Shown here piece after piece: positions 39,684 to 48,124 of a stretch of DNA of 64,000 nt. The stretch's first letter is position 1. Each line of letters starts with the position of its first letter. The DNA is taken from the NCBI RefSeq assembly GCF_014205115.1, contig NZ_JACHMW010000001.1, positions 1,240,001-1,304,000 on the forward strand. Reading direction: 5' to 3'. The notes beneath the pieces were generated by a model that saw nothing but the letters and a program-made list of their open reading frames with translations, did no database searches and was not told the DNA's origin. This DNA comes from Micrococcus endophyticus (GTDB lineage Bacteria; Actinomycetota; Actinomycetes; Actinomycetales; Micrococcaceae). Made by a program: the position numbers and the translations under genes.

Positions 39684-39754
39684 CCTGCGAGACTGGGGAC
39701 CCACCCCGTCCGTCGCACCACTGCGACGCACGGCGCCTGCGAGAGGAGCCCGCC

Positions 39755-41113
39755 CTGTCCCCCGCCCCGCCCCCGGCCGCGACGACGCCGGCCCCGTCCG
39801 TCCGCCGCCCGCGCCTGCGGGGCGTGGACGCCGCCCGGGGCGTCGCCCTGCTCGGCATGGTCGCCGTGCACGCGGTGGACCCGACGACCGCCGCCGGCGA
39901 CCCGCACCCGGTCTTCCTGGGCTTCGCCGGCCGCGCCTCGGTGCTGTTCGTGCTGCTGGCCGGCGTCGGACTGGCCCTGTCCACGGGCGGGACCCGCCCC
40001 GCCGAGGGCGCGCGCCGCGCGGTGCTGCGCCGCCGGATCGCCCGGCGGGCGGGGCTGCTGTTCGTGGTGGGCCTGGCGTGCGGCGCGCTGGGCACCCCGG
40101 TGGCGGTGATCCTGTGCCACTACGCCCTGCTGTTCCTGCTCGCCCTGCCGCTGCTCGGGCTGCGGGCCCCCGCGCTCGGGGCGATCGCCGGGGCGTGGCT
40201 CGTGCTGGGCCCGGTCGCCGTGTTCGCCGCGAGCACGGCCGGCCAGGCGCTGCTGGGCCGGGACGAGTTCCTCCTCGGCGCCCGGCTGTGGCTGTCCCCC
40301 ATGCCCGAGGACCTGCTCACCCCCGGGGTGCTGCTGGCCGACCTCGTGGTCACCGGCTACTACCCCGTGCTCTCCTGGGGCGCCTTCCTGGTGCTGGGCC
40401 TGGCCGTGGGCCGCCTTCCGCTGGACCGCGCCCGGGTGGCCGCCGCCCTCCTCGCGGCCGGCGCGCTGGCCTGGGGCGCGGCGGCCGCCGCGGGGGCCGC
40501 GGTCCTGCGCGCGCCCGGGGTCCTCGAGCGGATCGCCGCGGGCACCGGCGCCGACCCTGAGCAGCTCACGGCCACGCTGCGCACCGGCGAGCACCGACTC
40601 GCCTACCTGCCCCCGGACCCGCTGTGGCTCGCGCTGCCCACCCCGCACGGGGGCTCCCCCGTGGCCGCCCTGCTGGCCGCCGGGTGGGCGTGCGCCGTCC
40701 TGGGCCTCTGCCTCCTGGTGGGGGCCGCCCTGGACCGGGCGCTCGCGGGGCGGACGTCCGCGGACCGGGGAGCGACGCCGGCCGTCGGCTCGGCGCACGG
40801 CTCAGCGGCCACGGGTGCCGCGACGGGCGTGGGGGCGGGCCTGGCCGGCCTCGTGCGGGCGGCGGCGCGACCCCTCACGGGGGCGGGGCGGATCCCGCTG
40901 ACGCTCTACGTGGGGCACCTGCTGGTGCTGGCCGCGGCGTCGCGCCTGGAGATCGACGCCTCACGCGCGGCGCTGCTGACGGTCCTCGTGGCGCTGTGCC
41001 TGGCGGCCGGCCTGGCCGCGGACCTCACGGGCCGGCGTGGGCCCCTCGAGTCCGCCGTGGCCCGGCTCTCGCGGGCGGGCGAGGCGGACGCACCCTCACC
41101 CGTGGGGCGCTGA
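39755..41113 (+). CDS. Membrane acyltransferase-like protein (DUF418/HGSNAT-like), probable CTG start
   Basis: A 452-residue polytopic membrane protein with about ten hydrophobic segments. RLRGVDAARGVALLGMVAVHAVDP near the start is the signature of the heparan-glucosaminide acetyltransferase-like/DUF418 group, and GAGRIPLTLYVGHLLVLA near the end matches its last helices. The substrate is unknown. No ATG, GTG or TTG precedes the signature in this frame; the first GTG (39824) falls inside it. CTG 39755 has an ideal AGGAG (39744-39748) six bases upstream and is the likely start. The gene is divergent from dapA. Confidence 0.78.
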   Translation: MSPAPPPAATTPAPSVRRPRLRGVDAARGVALLGMVAVHAVDPTTAAGDPHPVFLGFAGRASVLFVLLAGVGLALSTGGTRPAEGARRAVLRRRIARRAGLLFVVGLACGALGTPVAVILCHYALLFLLALPLLGLRAPALGAIAGAWLVLGPVAVFAASTAGQALLGRDEFLLGARLWLSPMPEDLLTPGVLLADLVVTGYYPVLSWGAFLVLGLAVGRLPLDRARVAAALLAAGALAWGAAAAAGAAVLRAPGVLERIAAGTGADPEQLTATLRTGEHRLAYLPPDPLWLALPTPHGGSPVAALLAAGWACAVLGLCLLVGAALDRALAGRTSADRGATPAVGSAHGSAATGAATGVGAGLAGLVRAAARPLTGAGRIPLTLYVGHLLVLAAASRLEIDASRAALLTVLVALCLAAGLAADLTGRRGPLESAVARLSRAGEADAPSPVGR

Positions 41114-41144
41114 GTGGGGCGCTGAGCGGGCCGCGGCGGCGGGC

Positions 41145-41666
41145 TCAGCCCTGGCGGTGCAGGCGGACGGCCTCGCGGGCGGCCTCGCGGGCCCGGCGGC
41201 GGTCCCCGGAGGCGTCGTAGGCCAGGGCCAGGCGGTAGCGGGTGCGCCAGTCGCGCGGCGCCGCCTCGGCCTCGACGCGGTAGACCTCGAACTGGGCGTC
41301 GGCGGCCGCGCGGTCGATCCGACCGCCCGGAGAGCGGGGCAGGTCGTCCTCGGGCAGCCCGCCCTCGGCCTCGAGCAGGTCCGCCAGGCGCTCGGTCTGA
41401 CGGCCGAACCAGACCTCGCGGGCCAGGACGGCCACGGTCACGAGCACCACGAAGATGACGCCCACGCCGATCCCCTTGGCCAGCAGCTGGGGCGCGCGGA
41501 TGAACGCGACGGCGACGTACACGGCGAACGAGGCGAAGAACAGCACGAGCAGGGAGACGAACCCCACCCAGAGCTTGCTCATCAGGGTGGAGCGGCGGGC
41601 CCGGGCTGCGTGCTCGGCCGGGTCGGCGACGGTCTGCTCCGCGGGGCGGGGGGCGCGATCAGCCAA
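41145..41666 (-). CDS. Small membrane protein, conserved-hypothetical type
   Basis: A 173-residue protein with two membrane helices (about residues 30-54 and 64-83), then a soluble helical region: EVWFGRQTERLADLLEAEGG and a C-terminal TPR-like helix pair (WRTRYRLALAYDASGDRRRAREAAREAVRLHRQ). The start is uncertain. TTG 41666, which overlaps the dapB stop by eight bases, gives the longest form; ATG 41582 (MSKLWVGFVS) would begin just before the first helix. The overlap suggests expression with dapB. The function is unknown. Confidence 0.65.
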   Translation of the reverse strand: MADRAPRPAEQTVADPAEHAARARRSTLMSKLWVGFVSLLVLFFASFAVYVAVAFIRAPQLLAKGIGVGVIFVVLVTVAVLAREVWFGRQTERLADLLEAEGGLPEDDLPRSPGGRIDRAAADAQFEVYRVEAEAAPRDWRTRYRLALAYDASGDRRRAREAAREAVRLHRQG

Positions 41667-42450
41667 GGTCCAGGTATCCGTCCAGTCCGTAGGTGAGCCC
41701 GGGCCGGGAGGCCACGGTGCGCAGCCCCAGCACGATGCCGGGCATGTAGGCGCCGCGGTCGAACGCGTCGTGGCGGACCACGAGCTGCTCGCCCGGCCCG
41801 CCGAGGAGCACCTCCTGGTGGGCCTCGAGGCCGCGCAGGCGGACGGCGTGCACGTGCACCCCGTCCACGACGGCGCCGCGGGAGCCGTCCGGGTCGCGCT
41901 CGGTGGCGTCCGGGGACGGCGGCACGCCGGCCTCCCGTCGCGCCTGACCGATGAGCTCGGCCGTGCGCACGGCGGTGCCGGAGGGGGCGTCCAGCTTGGC
42001 CGGGTGGTGCATCTCGATGAGCTCGACGGACTCGAAGAACCGCGCGGCCTTCGCCGCGAACGCTGAGGCCAGCACGGAGCCCACGGAGAAGTTCGGGGCG
42101 ATCAGCACGCCGACGCCGGGGTGCTCTGCGAGCTGCGCCGCGAGCGTCTCGCGCCGCTCGGGCCCCCAGCCGGAGGTGCCGATCACGGTGTGCAGGCCGT
42201 GCTCCACCGCGAACGCGGCGTTGCGCGGCGAGACGTCCGGGACGGTGAGGTCCAGGACGTGGGTGGCGCCGGCGTCGAGGATCGCCTCGAGCGGGTCGGC
42301 CGAGCCGAGCTCGGCGACGAGCTCCAGGCCCGCCGCCTCGCGCACCGCCGGCACCGCGTGGCGGCCCATCTTCCCGCCCGCGCCCAGGATCGCGACGCGC
42401 GGGACGGCGTCGTCGGCGGGCACGGCGGAGGGGGCGGGGGCGTCGGTCAT
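41659..42450 (-). CDS. dapB: 4-hydroxy-tetrahydrodipicolinate reductase
   Basis: A 263-residue reductase in lysine/diaminopimelate synthesis. The NAD(P) loop is AILGAGGKMGR (about residues 20-30). The substrate region EMHHPAKLDAPSGTA (about residues 143-157) holds the conserved catalytic His and Lys. The N-terminal 17 residues are a low-complexity extension. ATG 42450 is preceded by seven bases and a minus-strand TAGGCT with only a partial ribosome site (GGGAGG overlapping the spacer), so the message may be leaderless. Confidence 0.95.
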   Translation of the reverse strand: MTDAPAPSAVPADDAVPRVAILGAGGKMGRHAVPAVREAAGLELVAELGSADPLEAILDAGATHVLDLTVPDVSPRNAAFAVEHGLHTVIGTSGWGPERRETLAAQLAEHPGVGVLIAPNFSVGSVLASAFAAKAARFFESVELIEMHHPAKLDAPSGTAVRTAELIGQARREAGVPPSPDATERDPDGSRGAVVDGVHVHAVRLRGLEAHQEVLLGGPGEQLVVRHDAFDRGAYMPGIVLGLRTVASRPGLTYGLDGYLDLG

Positions 42451-42457
42451 GCCTCCC

Positions 42458-42463
42458 AGCCTA
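42458..42463 (-). promoter_or_regulatory. -10 element of a leaderless promoter (dapB)
   Basis: TAGGCT on the minus strand, seven bases before ATG 42450. Confidence 0.5.
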
Positions 42464-42503
42464 CGCGGCCGCGCCGGGGGCGAGCGGTCCGCGGCGGCGC
42501 GCG

Positions 42504-43823
42504 TCAGGCCGGAGCGACGACGACGCGGGCGCGCTCGCCCGCGGCCAGCCGGGCCGCCACCGCCCGCACCTGGGCCGCGTCCACCGCCCGGACGCGCTCG
42601 AGCGAGGCCGCCAGGTCCACGTACTCCCCCGTGACCAGCTCGGCGCGGCCCAGGCGGGACATCCGCGCGCCCGTGGACTCCATGCCCAGCACGGTGCCGC
42701 CGCAGATCTGCCCGTGGGCGCGCGCGAGCTCCTCCTCCGTGACGACCTCGGCGGCCATGCGGTCCAGCTCCGCCTCCATCAGGGCCGAGACCTCGTCCAC
42801 CCGGTCCGGCTGGCAGCCTGCGTACAGGCCCCAGTAGCCGGCGTCCGAGTACCCGGCGGAGAACGAGTAGGTGGAGTAGGCCAGGCCGCGGCGCTCGCGG
42901 ACCTCCTGGAACAGGCGGGAGGACATCCCCCCGCCCAGCACGGACTGCATGACCCCCAGGGCGAAGCGGTCCGGGTCCGTGGTGGACAGGGAGCGCCCGC
43001 CCACGAGGACGTTGGCCTGCTCGACGGCCTTGGCGACCGTGTGGGTGCCCGTGAGCACGCGGGAGGCGGCGGCCCCCTCGGTGTCCACGGCCCGCCGCGG
43101 CGCCGGCAGGGCCCCCGGGGCCAGCTCCCAGCCCGAGGCCTGCAGGGCGGTGAGCACGAGCCGGCAGACCTCGTCGTGGTCCAGGTTGCCCGCGGCGGTG
43201 ACCACGAGCTCGTCCGGGCGGTACCAGCGGGCGTAATGGCCCGCCACGTGCTCGCGGGTCACGGCCCGGATGGTCTCCGGCGTGCCGCCGATCGGCCGTC
43301 CGAGGGGGTGTCCGTCGAGCATCACCTCGGCGAGCTTCTCGTGGGCCACGTCCACCGGGTCGTCCGCGTCCATGGCGAGCTCCTCCAGGATCACGCCGCG
43401 CTCGGTCTCGAGCTCGTCCGGGTCCAGCAGGGAGGAGGTGAGCATGTCCGTGAGGACCTCCACGGCCATGGGCAGGTCCTCGTCCAGCACCCGCGCGTGG
43501 TAGACCGTGGACTCCTTGGCGGTACCGGCGTTGGACTCCCCGCCCACCCGGTCGAATGCCGCGGCGATGTCCATGGCGGTGCGGGTGGGGGTGCCCTTGA
43601 ACAGCAGGTGCTCGAGGAAGTGGGTGGAGCCGTAGCCCTCCGGAGACTCGTCCCGCGAGCCGACGGCCACCCAGTAGCCGATGGTCACGGAGCGCTGGTC
43701 CGGCATGGCCTCGGTCAGCACGCGGACGCCTCCGGGCAGGACCGAGCGGCGGACCACGGAGCCGTGGCCCTCGTCCGCCAGCACGCCGGTGAAGTCCAGG
43801 GGGATCTCGCGGTGGATGTTCAT
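42504..43823 (-). CDS. M16 family zinc metallopeptidase (pitrilysin/PqqL-like)
   Basis: A 439-residue insulinase-family peptidase. The inverted zinc motif HFLEH is at residues 68-72, and the third ligand is probably Glu147 or Glu148 in RGVILEELAMD. The inactive second half has GGGMSSRLFQEVRERRGLAYSTYSF (about residues 305-330), the usual substrate-clamping segment. No signal peptide is seen, so it is presumably cytoplasmic. Genes of this type regularly follow pnp in actinobacteria, and here too pnp lies nearby, though two small membrane genes intervene. ATG 43823 is chosen on a leaderless-type GACAAT seven bases upstream. Confidence 0.9.
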   Translation of the reverse strand: MNIHREIPLDFTGVLADEGHGSVVRRSVLPGGVRVLTEAMPDQRSVTIGYWVAVGSRDESPEGYGSTHFLEHLLFKGTPTRTAMDIAAAFDRVGGESNAGTAKESTVYHARVLDEDLPMAVEVLTDMLTSSLLDPDELETERGVILEELAMDADDPVDVAHEKLAEVMLDGHPLGRPIGGTPETIRAVTREHVAGHYARWYRPDELVVTAAGNLDHDEVCRLVLTALQASGWELAPGALPAPRRAVDTEGAAASRVLTGTHTVAKAVEQANVLVGGRSLSTTDPDRFALGVMQSVLGGGMSSRLFQEVRERRGLAYSTYSFSAGYSDAGYWGLYAGCQPDRVDEVSALMEAELDRMAAEVVTEEELARAHGQICGGTVLGMESTGARMSRLGRAELVTGEYVDLAASLERVRAVDAAQVRAVAARLAAGERARVVVAPA

Positions 43824-43830
43824 GCCCGCC

Positions 43831-43836
43831 ATTGTC
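43831..43836 (-). promoter_or_regulatory. -10 element of a leaderless promoter (M16 peptidase gene)
   Basis: GACAAT on the minus strand, seven bases before ATG 43823. Confidence 0.4.
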
Positions 43837-43892
43837 GCCGACTCCGCGGGACAGGACCGCATCGGCCCTTGACCCCCACTGCCGCGCCCCCT

Positions 43893-43898
43893 GAGACT
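43893..43898 (+). promoter_or_regulatory. -10-like element of a leaderless promoter (small membrane protein)
   Basis: GAGACT, six bases before ATG 43905. It is a weak match (xAnnnT only). Confidence 0.3.
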
Positions 43899-43904
43899 GG
43901 GCGG

Positions 43905-44351
43905 ATGAGCCGCGCCTCCGACCCGGTCCCGCCCTCCCGGCCGCGCCCCGTCCTGCTCCTGGCCCTCGCCGTCGGAGCGGTGCTCGTGTACGCGCTGCAG
44001 GGCCTGGTCCCCCTCCTCGTGGACGGCGAGGTGCCCCGGCCGGACGAGCTCCTCGCCCCGCCCTCGCCCGTCGTGCTGGGGGGGCCGATCGCCTGGGCGG
44101 CGGCCCTGGCCGCCCTCGTCCTGCCCCGCGGGCGGGCGCATCCGCTGGCGACGACGGCCGTCGGCACCCTCGCCTACGTCGCCGGCCTGGCCCTGGGCGC
44201 GTTCGTGGAGATCGGCCCGGGAACCGGCGGGTGGAACTGGGGCTGGGAGTCCGTGGTCGCGATCCTGCTCGTGACGGGCGCCTGGGTGCCCGCCCTCGTG
44301 GCCGCCGCGGCCCTGGCGTGGCTCGCCCGGCCCCGCCGGACCCCGGCCTGA
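43905..44351 (+). CDS. Small membrane protein, first of a paralogous pair
   Basis: A 148-residue protein with four hydrophobic segments (about residues 17-38, 58-73, 83-98 and 116-141). Its start, PVLLLALAVGAVLVYALQGLVPLL, is close to that of the next gene (RVLLLLTAAVLVYALQFLPPLI), so the two look like a tandem duplication that has since diverged. No family or function is recognised. ATG 43905 is divergent from the M16 peptidase gene across an 81-base gap. Confidence 0.6.
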   Translation: MSRASDPVPPSRPRPVLLLALAVGAVLVYALQGLVPLLVDGEVPRPDELLAPPSPVVLGGPIAWAAALAALVLPRGRAHPLATTAVGTLAYVAGLALGAFVEIGPGTGGWNWGWESVVAILLVTGAWVPALVAAAALAWLARPRRTPA

Positions 44352-44444
44352 TCGCCGTCCTGGACCCCCGCCGCCGCGCCCCGTGGGGGGCGCGGGTGGC
44401 GCGTCGCACAGGGCGGGGGTCTTGCCCGGTCCGCCGCGGCGCGC

Positions 44445-44450
44445 CATTCT
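44445..44450 (+). promoter_or_regulatory. -10-like element of a leaderless promoter (second membrane protein)
   Basis: CATTCT, seven bases before ATG 44458. Confidence 0.4.
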
Positions 44451-44457
44451 TTCCCCC

Positions 44458-44991
44458 ATGTCCCGCCGCGTCCTGCTCCTGCTCACCGCCGCCGTGCTGG
44501 TCTACGCGCTGCAGTTCCTGCCGCCGCTGATCTTCCACGACCTGGTCATCGCGCCGTCCCTGGGCGAGCACTTCGGCTGGGCGCTCCCCTACCTCGCCCC
44601 CGTCATGGTGGTCCCGCCGCTGGCCTGGGCGGCGGTGGCGGCCGCCCCCGTGCTCCGGGGCGGCTCGACGCGCCGCGCGTCCGGACTCTCGATGACGCTG
44701 CTCTTCTTCGCCCCGTTCGCCTACGCCTTCGCCACCCCGGTCACGTGGGTGGCCGTGCGCGGGGTGGACGCGATCGGCGGACTCGAGGACGACCCGCTGC
44801 TCCTGGGCATGGTCCTGCCGTTCTTGAGCGGCATGATCCTGTCCCCGGTGCTCGTGGGCGTGGTCCTGCAGTGGTGGCTGCGCCGCACGGCCCGCCGGGC
44901 GGCGGCGAGCGGGGCCCAGGCCGAGGCCGCGCCGGAGCGCCCGGCGCCCGAGGCCCCCACGCACGACGCGTCGGGGCTGCCCCTGCCCTGA
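44458..44991 (+). CDS. Small membrane protein, second of a paralogous pair
   Basis: A 177-residue protein with four hydrophobic segments (about residues 5-24, 40-65, 77-98 and 113-138) and an Ala/Pro/Glu-rich soluble tail (about residues 140-177). The first helix region matches that of the preceding gene. The ATG has no ribosome site but a -10-like hexamer seven bases upstream. The stop codon lies inside the first unit of a 21-base tandem repeat. The function is unknown. Confidence 0.6.
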   Translation: MSRRVLLLLTAAVLVYALQFLPPLIFHDLVIAPSLGEHFGWALPYLAPVMVVPPLAWAAVAAAPVLRGGSTRRASGLSMTLLFFAPFAYAFATPVTWVAVRGVDAIGGLEDDPLLLGMVLPFLSGMILSPVLVGVVLQWWLRRTARRAAASGAQAEAAPERPAPEAPTHDASGLPLP

Positions 44992-45049
44992 GCCTGGGCC
45001 CTGATGCCCTGAGCCTGGGCCCTGATGCCCTGGGCCCCGGGCCCTGATG
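44986..45049. repeat. Three tandem 21-22 base repeats
   Basis: Units at 44986-45006, 45007-45027 (identical) and 45028-45049 (diverged, 22 bases). Each ends in GGGCCCTGATG. The first unit contains the stop codon of the preceding gene. It lies just before the terminator hairpin. Confidence 0.85.
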
Positions 45050-45061
45050 CCCGAGGCCGCA

Positions 45062-45116
45062 GACGACGACGGCGCCGCGCCCCTCCGCTCAAGAGGGACG
45101 CGGCGCCGTCGTCGTC
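45062..45116. terminator. Bidirectional hairpin terminator downstream of pnp
   Basis: An inverted repeat with 18-base arms (45062-45079 and 45099-45116) and a further inner stem (CCCTC/GAGGG), between convergent genes. Confidence 0.8.
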
Positions 45117-45149
45117 AGGCCGGTCGGGTCCGTGCGGACCCGGAGCGGA

Positions 45150-47411
45150 TCAGGCCTCGGTCTGCGAGGACTCGATCGCGTCGGCGGTCTCGGCGTCCGC
45201 GTCGGACTCCGCCACCACCGGGGACAGCGACAGCTTGCCGCGGTCGTCGATCTTGGTGATCTCAACCTGGACCTTCTGGCCCACGCCGAGCACGTCCTCG
45301 ACGTCGTCCACGCGCTTGCCCTCGTTGAGCTTGCGCAGCTCCGAGATGTGCAGCAGGCCGTCCTTGCCCGGGGTGAGCGAGACGAAGGCGCCGAAGGTGG
45401 TCAGCTTGACCACGGTGCCGAGGTAGCGCTCGCCGACCTCGGGGACCTGCGGGTTGGCGATGGCGTTCACCGCGGAGCGCGCGGCCTCGGCCGAGGCCCC
45501 GTCGGTGGCGCCGATCAGCACGGTGCCGTCGTCCTCGATGGTGATGTCCGCGCCGGTGTCGTCCTGGATCTGGTTGATCATGGCGCCCTTGGGGCCGATG
45601 ACCGCGCCGATCTTGTCCACCGGGATGCGCACGGAGATGATCCGCGGGGCGGTGGGGGCCATCTCGTCCGGGGCGTCGATGGCGGCGTTCAGGACGGACA
45701 GGATGTGCAGGCGCGCCTCGCGGGCCTGGGTCAGGGCGGCCGCCAGCACGGAGGCCGGGATGCCGTCCAGCTTGGTGTCCAGCTGGATCGCGGTGACGAA
45801 CTCGGCGGTGCCGGCCACCTTGAAGTCCATGTCGCCGAAGGCGTCCTCGGCGCCGAGGATGTCGGTCAGCGCCGCGTACTGGGTCTGGCCGTCCACCTCG
45901 GCGGAGACCAGGCCCATGGCGATGCCGGCCACGGTGGCGCGCAGCGGCACGCCCGCGTTCAGCAGGGACAGGGTGGAGGCGCAGACGGAGCCCATCGACG
46001 TGGAGCCGTTGGAGCCGAGGGCCTCGGAGACCTGGCGGATCGCGTAGGGGAACTCCTCGCGGGCCGGCAGCACGGGCACCATGGCGCGCTCGGCGAGCGC
46101 GCCGTGGCCGATCTCACGGCGCTTGGGCGAGCCCACGCGGCCGGTCTCGCCGGTGGAGTACGGCGGGAAGTTGTAGTGGTGCAGGTAGCGCTTGGAGGTC
46201 TCCGGCGCCAGGGAGTCGATCTGCTGCTCCATCTTGAGCATGTTCAGCGTGGTGACGCCCATGATCTGGGTCTCGCCGCGCTCGAAGATCGCGGAGCCGT
46301 GCACGCGCGGCAGGACCTCGACCTCGGCGGTGAGCTTGCGGATGTCCGTGAGGCCGCGGCCGTCGATGCGGACCTGGTCCTTGAGGATGCGCTGGCGCAC
46401 GACCTGCTTGGTGACGGAGCCGTAGGCCTTGGCGATCTCGCCGCGACGCTCGGCGAAGGGCTTGCCCTCGCCGGCCAGCTCGTCCATGACCTCCACGTGG
46501 TAGGCGTCGGAGGCGGACTCGCGGGTCTGCTTGTCGCCGATCGAGAAGATCTCGGTCAGGCGGTCCGTGGCGACCTTCTCGACGGCCTCGAAGGCGTCGT
46601 CCTCGTAGTCCTTGAACACGGGGACGTCCACGGGGTCCTTGCCGGCGCGCTTGACCAGGTCGGCCTGGGCCTCGCACAGGGCGCGGATGAAGGGCTTGGC
46701 GGCCTCGAGGCCCTCGGCCACGACCTCCTCGGTGGGGGCGGAGGCGCCGCGCTCCTTGACCAGGGTCCAGGAGTCCGGGGTGGCCTCGGCCTCGACCATC
46801 ATGATGGCGACGTCGTCGCCCACCACGCGGCCGGCCACGGCCATGTTGAACACGGCGTCCTGCAGCTGGGAGTGCTTCGGGAACGCGACCCACTGGCGCT
46901 TGCCGGCGCCGTCGTCCACGAGCGCCATGCGCACGCCGCCGATGGGGCCGGAGAACGGCAGGCCGGAGAGCTGGGTGGACACGGAGGCGGCGTTGATGGC
47001 CACGGTGTCGTAGATCTCGTCCGGGGCGATCGAGGTGACGGTCACGACGACCTGGACCTCGTTGCGGATGCCCTTGACGAACGCCGGGCGCAGCGGGCGG
47101 TCGATCAGGCGGCAGGTGAGGATCGCGTCGGTGGACGGGCGGCCCTCGCGGCGGAAGAACGAGCCGGGGATGCGGCCCGCGGCGTACATGCGCTCCTCGA
47201 CGTCCACGGTCAGCGGGAAGAAGTCGAAGCCCTCGCGCGGGGACTTGCCCACGGTGGTGGCGGACAGCATCGACGTCTCCTCGTCGATGTAGACCATGGC
47301 GGCGCCGGCGGCCTGCTGGGCGAGGCGGCCGGTCTCGAAGCGGATGGTGCGCTTGCCGTAGGCGCCGTTGTCGATGACGGCCTCGGCGAAGGTGATCTCA
47401 GGACCCTCCAT
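45150..47411 (-). CDS. pnp: Polyribonucleotide nucleotidyltransferase
   Basis: A 753-residue PNPase that degrades RNA from the 3' end using phosphate. Two RNase PH-like domains (about residues 10-235 and 330-555) are joined by a helical domain. The active-site region [19 protein letters not shown] is present. KH ([21 protein letters not shown], about residues 595-615) and S1 ([24 protein letters not shown], about residues 660-685) domains finish it, with an acidic tail. ATG 47411 is preceded by a strong AAAGGAGG. A long upstream leader with hairpins separates it from rpsO. Confidence 0.96.
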   Translation of the reverse strand: MEGPEITFAEAVIDNGAYGKRTIRFETGRLAQQAAGAAMVYIDEETSMLSATTVGKSPREGFDFFPLTVDVEERMYAAGRIPGSFFRREGRPSTDAILTCRLIDRPLRPAFVKGIRNEVQVVVTVTSIAPDEIYDTVAINAASVSTQLSGLPFSGPIGGVRMALVDDGAGKRQWVAFPKHSQLQDAVFNMAVAGRVVGDDVAIMMVEAEATPDSWTLVKERGASAPTEEVVAEGLEAAKPFIRALCEAQADLVKRAGKDPVDVPVFKDYEDDAFEAVEKVATDRLTEIFSIGDKQTRESASDAYHVEVMDELAGEGKPFAERRGEIAKAYGSVTKQVVRQRILKDQVRIDGRGLTDIRKLTAEVEVLPRVHGSAIFERGETQIMGVTTLNMLKMEQQIDSLAPETSKRYLHHYNFPPYSTGETGRVGSPKRREIGHGALAERAMVPVLPAREEFPYAIRQVSEALGSNGSTSMGSVCASTLSLLNAGVPLRATVAGIAMGLVSAEVDGQTQYAALTDILGAEDAFGDMDFKVAGTAEFVTAIQLDTKLDGIPASVLAAALTQAREARLHILSVLNAAIDAPDEMAPTAPRIISVRIPVDKIGAVIGPKGAMINQIQDDTGADITIEDDGTVLIGATDGASAEAARSAVNAIANPQVPEVGERYLGTVVKLTTFGAFVSLTPGKDGLLHISELRKLNEGKRVDDVEDVLGVGQKVQVEITKIDDRGKLSLSPVVAESDADAETADAIESSQTEA

Positions 47412-47483
47412 GAGGTCCTCCTTTCGGGTGGACGGCGCCGCAGGCGTCCTCGTCCCCCTGGTCTTCGATCGAGGCCCTCGGCG

Positions 47484-47503
47484 CCCCGCCGGGTGCGGCG
47501 GGG
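47484..47503 (-). other. Hairpin in the pnp leader
   Basis: CCCCGCC (47484-47490) and GGCGGGG (47497-47503) can pair about 75 bases before the pnp start. pnp leaders are often cut or autoregulated at hairpins, but no function is shown here. The rest of the 297-base gap holds the rpsO terminator and no ORF I can support. Confidence 0.35.
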
Positions 47504-47654
47504 TCTCCGGGAGCCACTGTCGAGGACCGCGAGCGATGAGGCGCGGTGCCGTCGGTGATTCGGGTGGGCGCGCCGCAGAACGGGCGCGCGGGGAAGCCGC
47601 GGGATGCGGCGCTGTCCCGTGGGACAGCCTACGCACGTCCCCGGGCAGACGAAA

Positions 47655-47699
47655 GGCGGCGCCGGCGCCCGCGGGTCTCCCGCAGGCTCCGGCGCCGCC
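47655..47699 (-). terminator. Hairpin after rpsO
   Basis: GGCGGCGCCGG and CCGGCGCCGCC (11-base arms) form a stem ten bases after the rpsO stop. On the minus strand it is followed by TTTCGTCT, a short T-rich tail, so it can act as a terminator or attenuator before pnp. Confidence 0.65.
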
Positions 47700-47708
47700 C
47701 TCCGAAGG

Positions 47709-47978
47709 TCACTTGCGCAGGCCGAGGCGCTCGATCAGCGCGCGGTAGCGCTCGATGTCGACCTTCTGCAGGTAGCCGAGCATGCGACGACGGCGACCCA
47801 CCAGGGCCATCAGGCCGCGACGGGTGTGGTGGTCGTGCTTGTGCTCCTTGAGGTGCTCGGTCAGGTCCTTGATGCGACGCGACAGGACCGCGATCTGCAC
47901 CTCGGGGGAACCGGTGTCGCCCTCGTGGGTGGCGTACTCCTTGATGATCTGCTGCTTGACAGCGGGATCCAGGGCCAT
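47709..47978 (-). CDS. rpsO: 30S ribosomal protein S15
   Basis: An 89-residue S15, full length. [61 protein letters not shown]-type content is diagnostic; the segments GDTGSPEVQ (residues 19-27) and [12 protein letters not shown] (about residues 58-69) are the clearest. It binds 16S rRNA early in 30S assembly. ATG 47978 has GAAGGAGG upstream. The usual rpsO-pnp order is kept, separated by a hairpin. Confidence 0.97.
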   Translation of the reverse strand: MALDPAVKQQIIKEYATHEGDTGSPEVQIAVLSRRIKDLTEHLKEHKHDHHTRRGLMALVGRRRRMLGYLQKVDIERYRALIERLGLRK

Positions 47979-48082
47979 GACAGGCCTCCTTCACTTCGGT
48001 ACCGCGAACAGGTGCCGCGCCGGCCGCCGCAGGCGGGGCGCGCGGGCCTCTCCACCGCGGACTGCAGGGAGGCCAGTGGTCG

Positions 48083-48088
48083 AGTCTA
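48083..48088 (-). promoter_or_regulatory. Probable -10 element of rpsO
   Basis: TAGACT on the minus strand, 104 bases before the rpsO ATG, implying a leader of roughly 95 bases that could hold an S15 autoregulatory structure. No -35 was assigned. Confidence 0.4.
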
Positions 48089-48112
48089 GCGCATCGGCCG
48101 CGGGCGGCCGCC

Positions 48113-48118
48113 TAGTCT
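48113..48118 (+). promoter_or_regulatory. -10 element of a leaderless promoter (CPBP protease gene)
   Basis: TAGTCT, six bases before GTG 48125. Confidence 0.5.
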
Positions 48119-48124
48119 GGCCGG

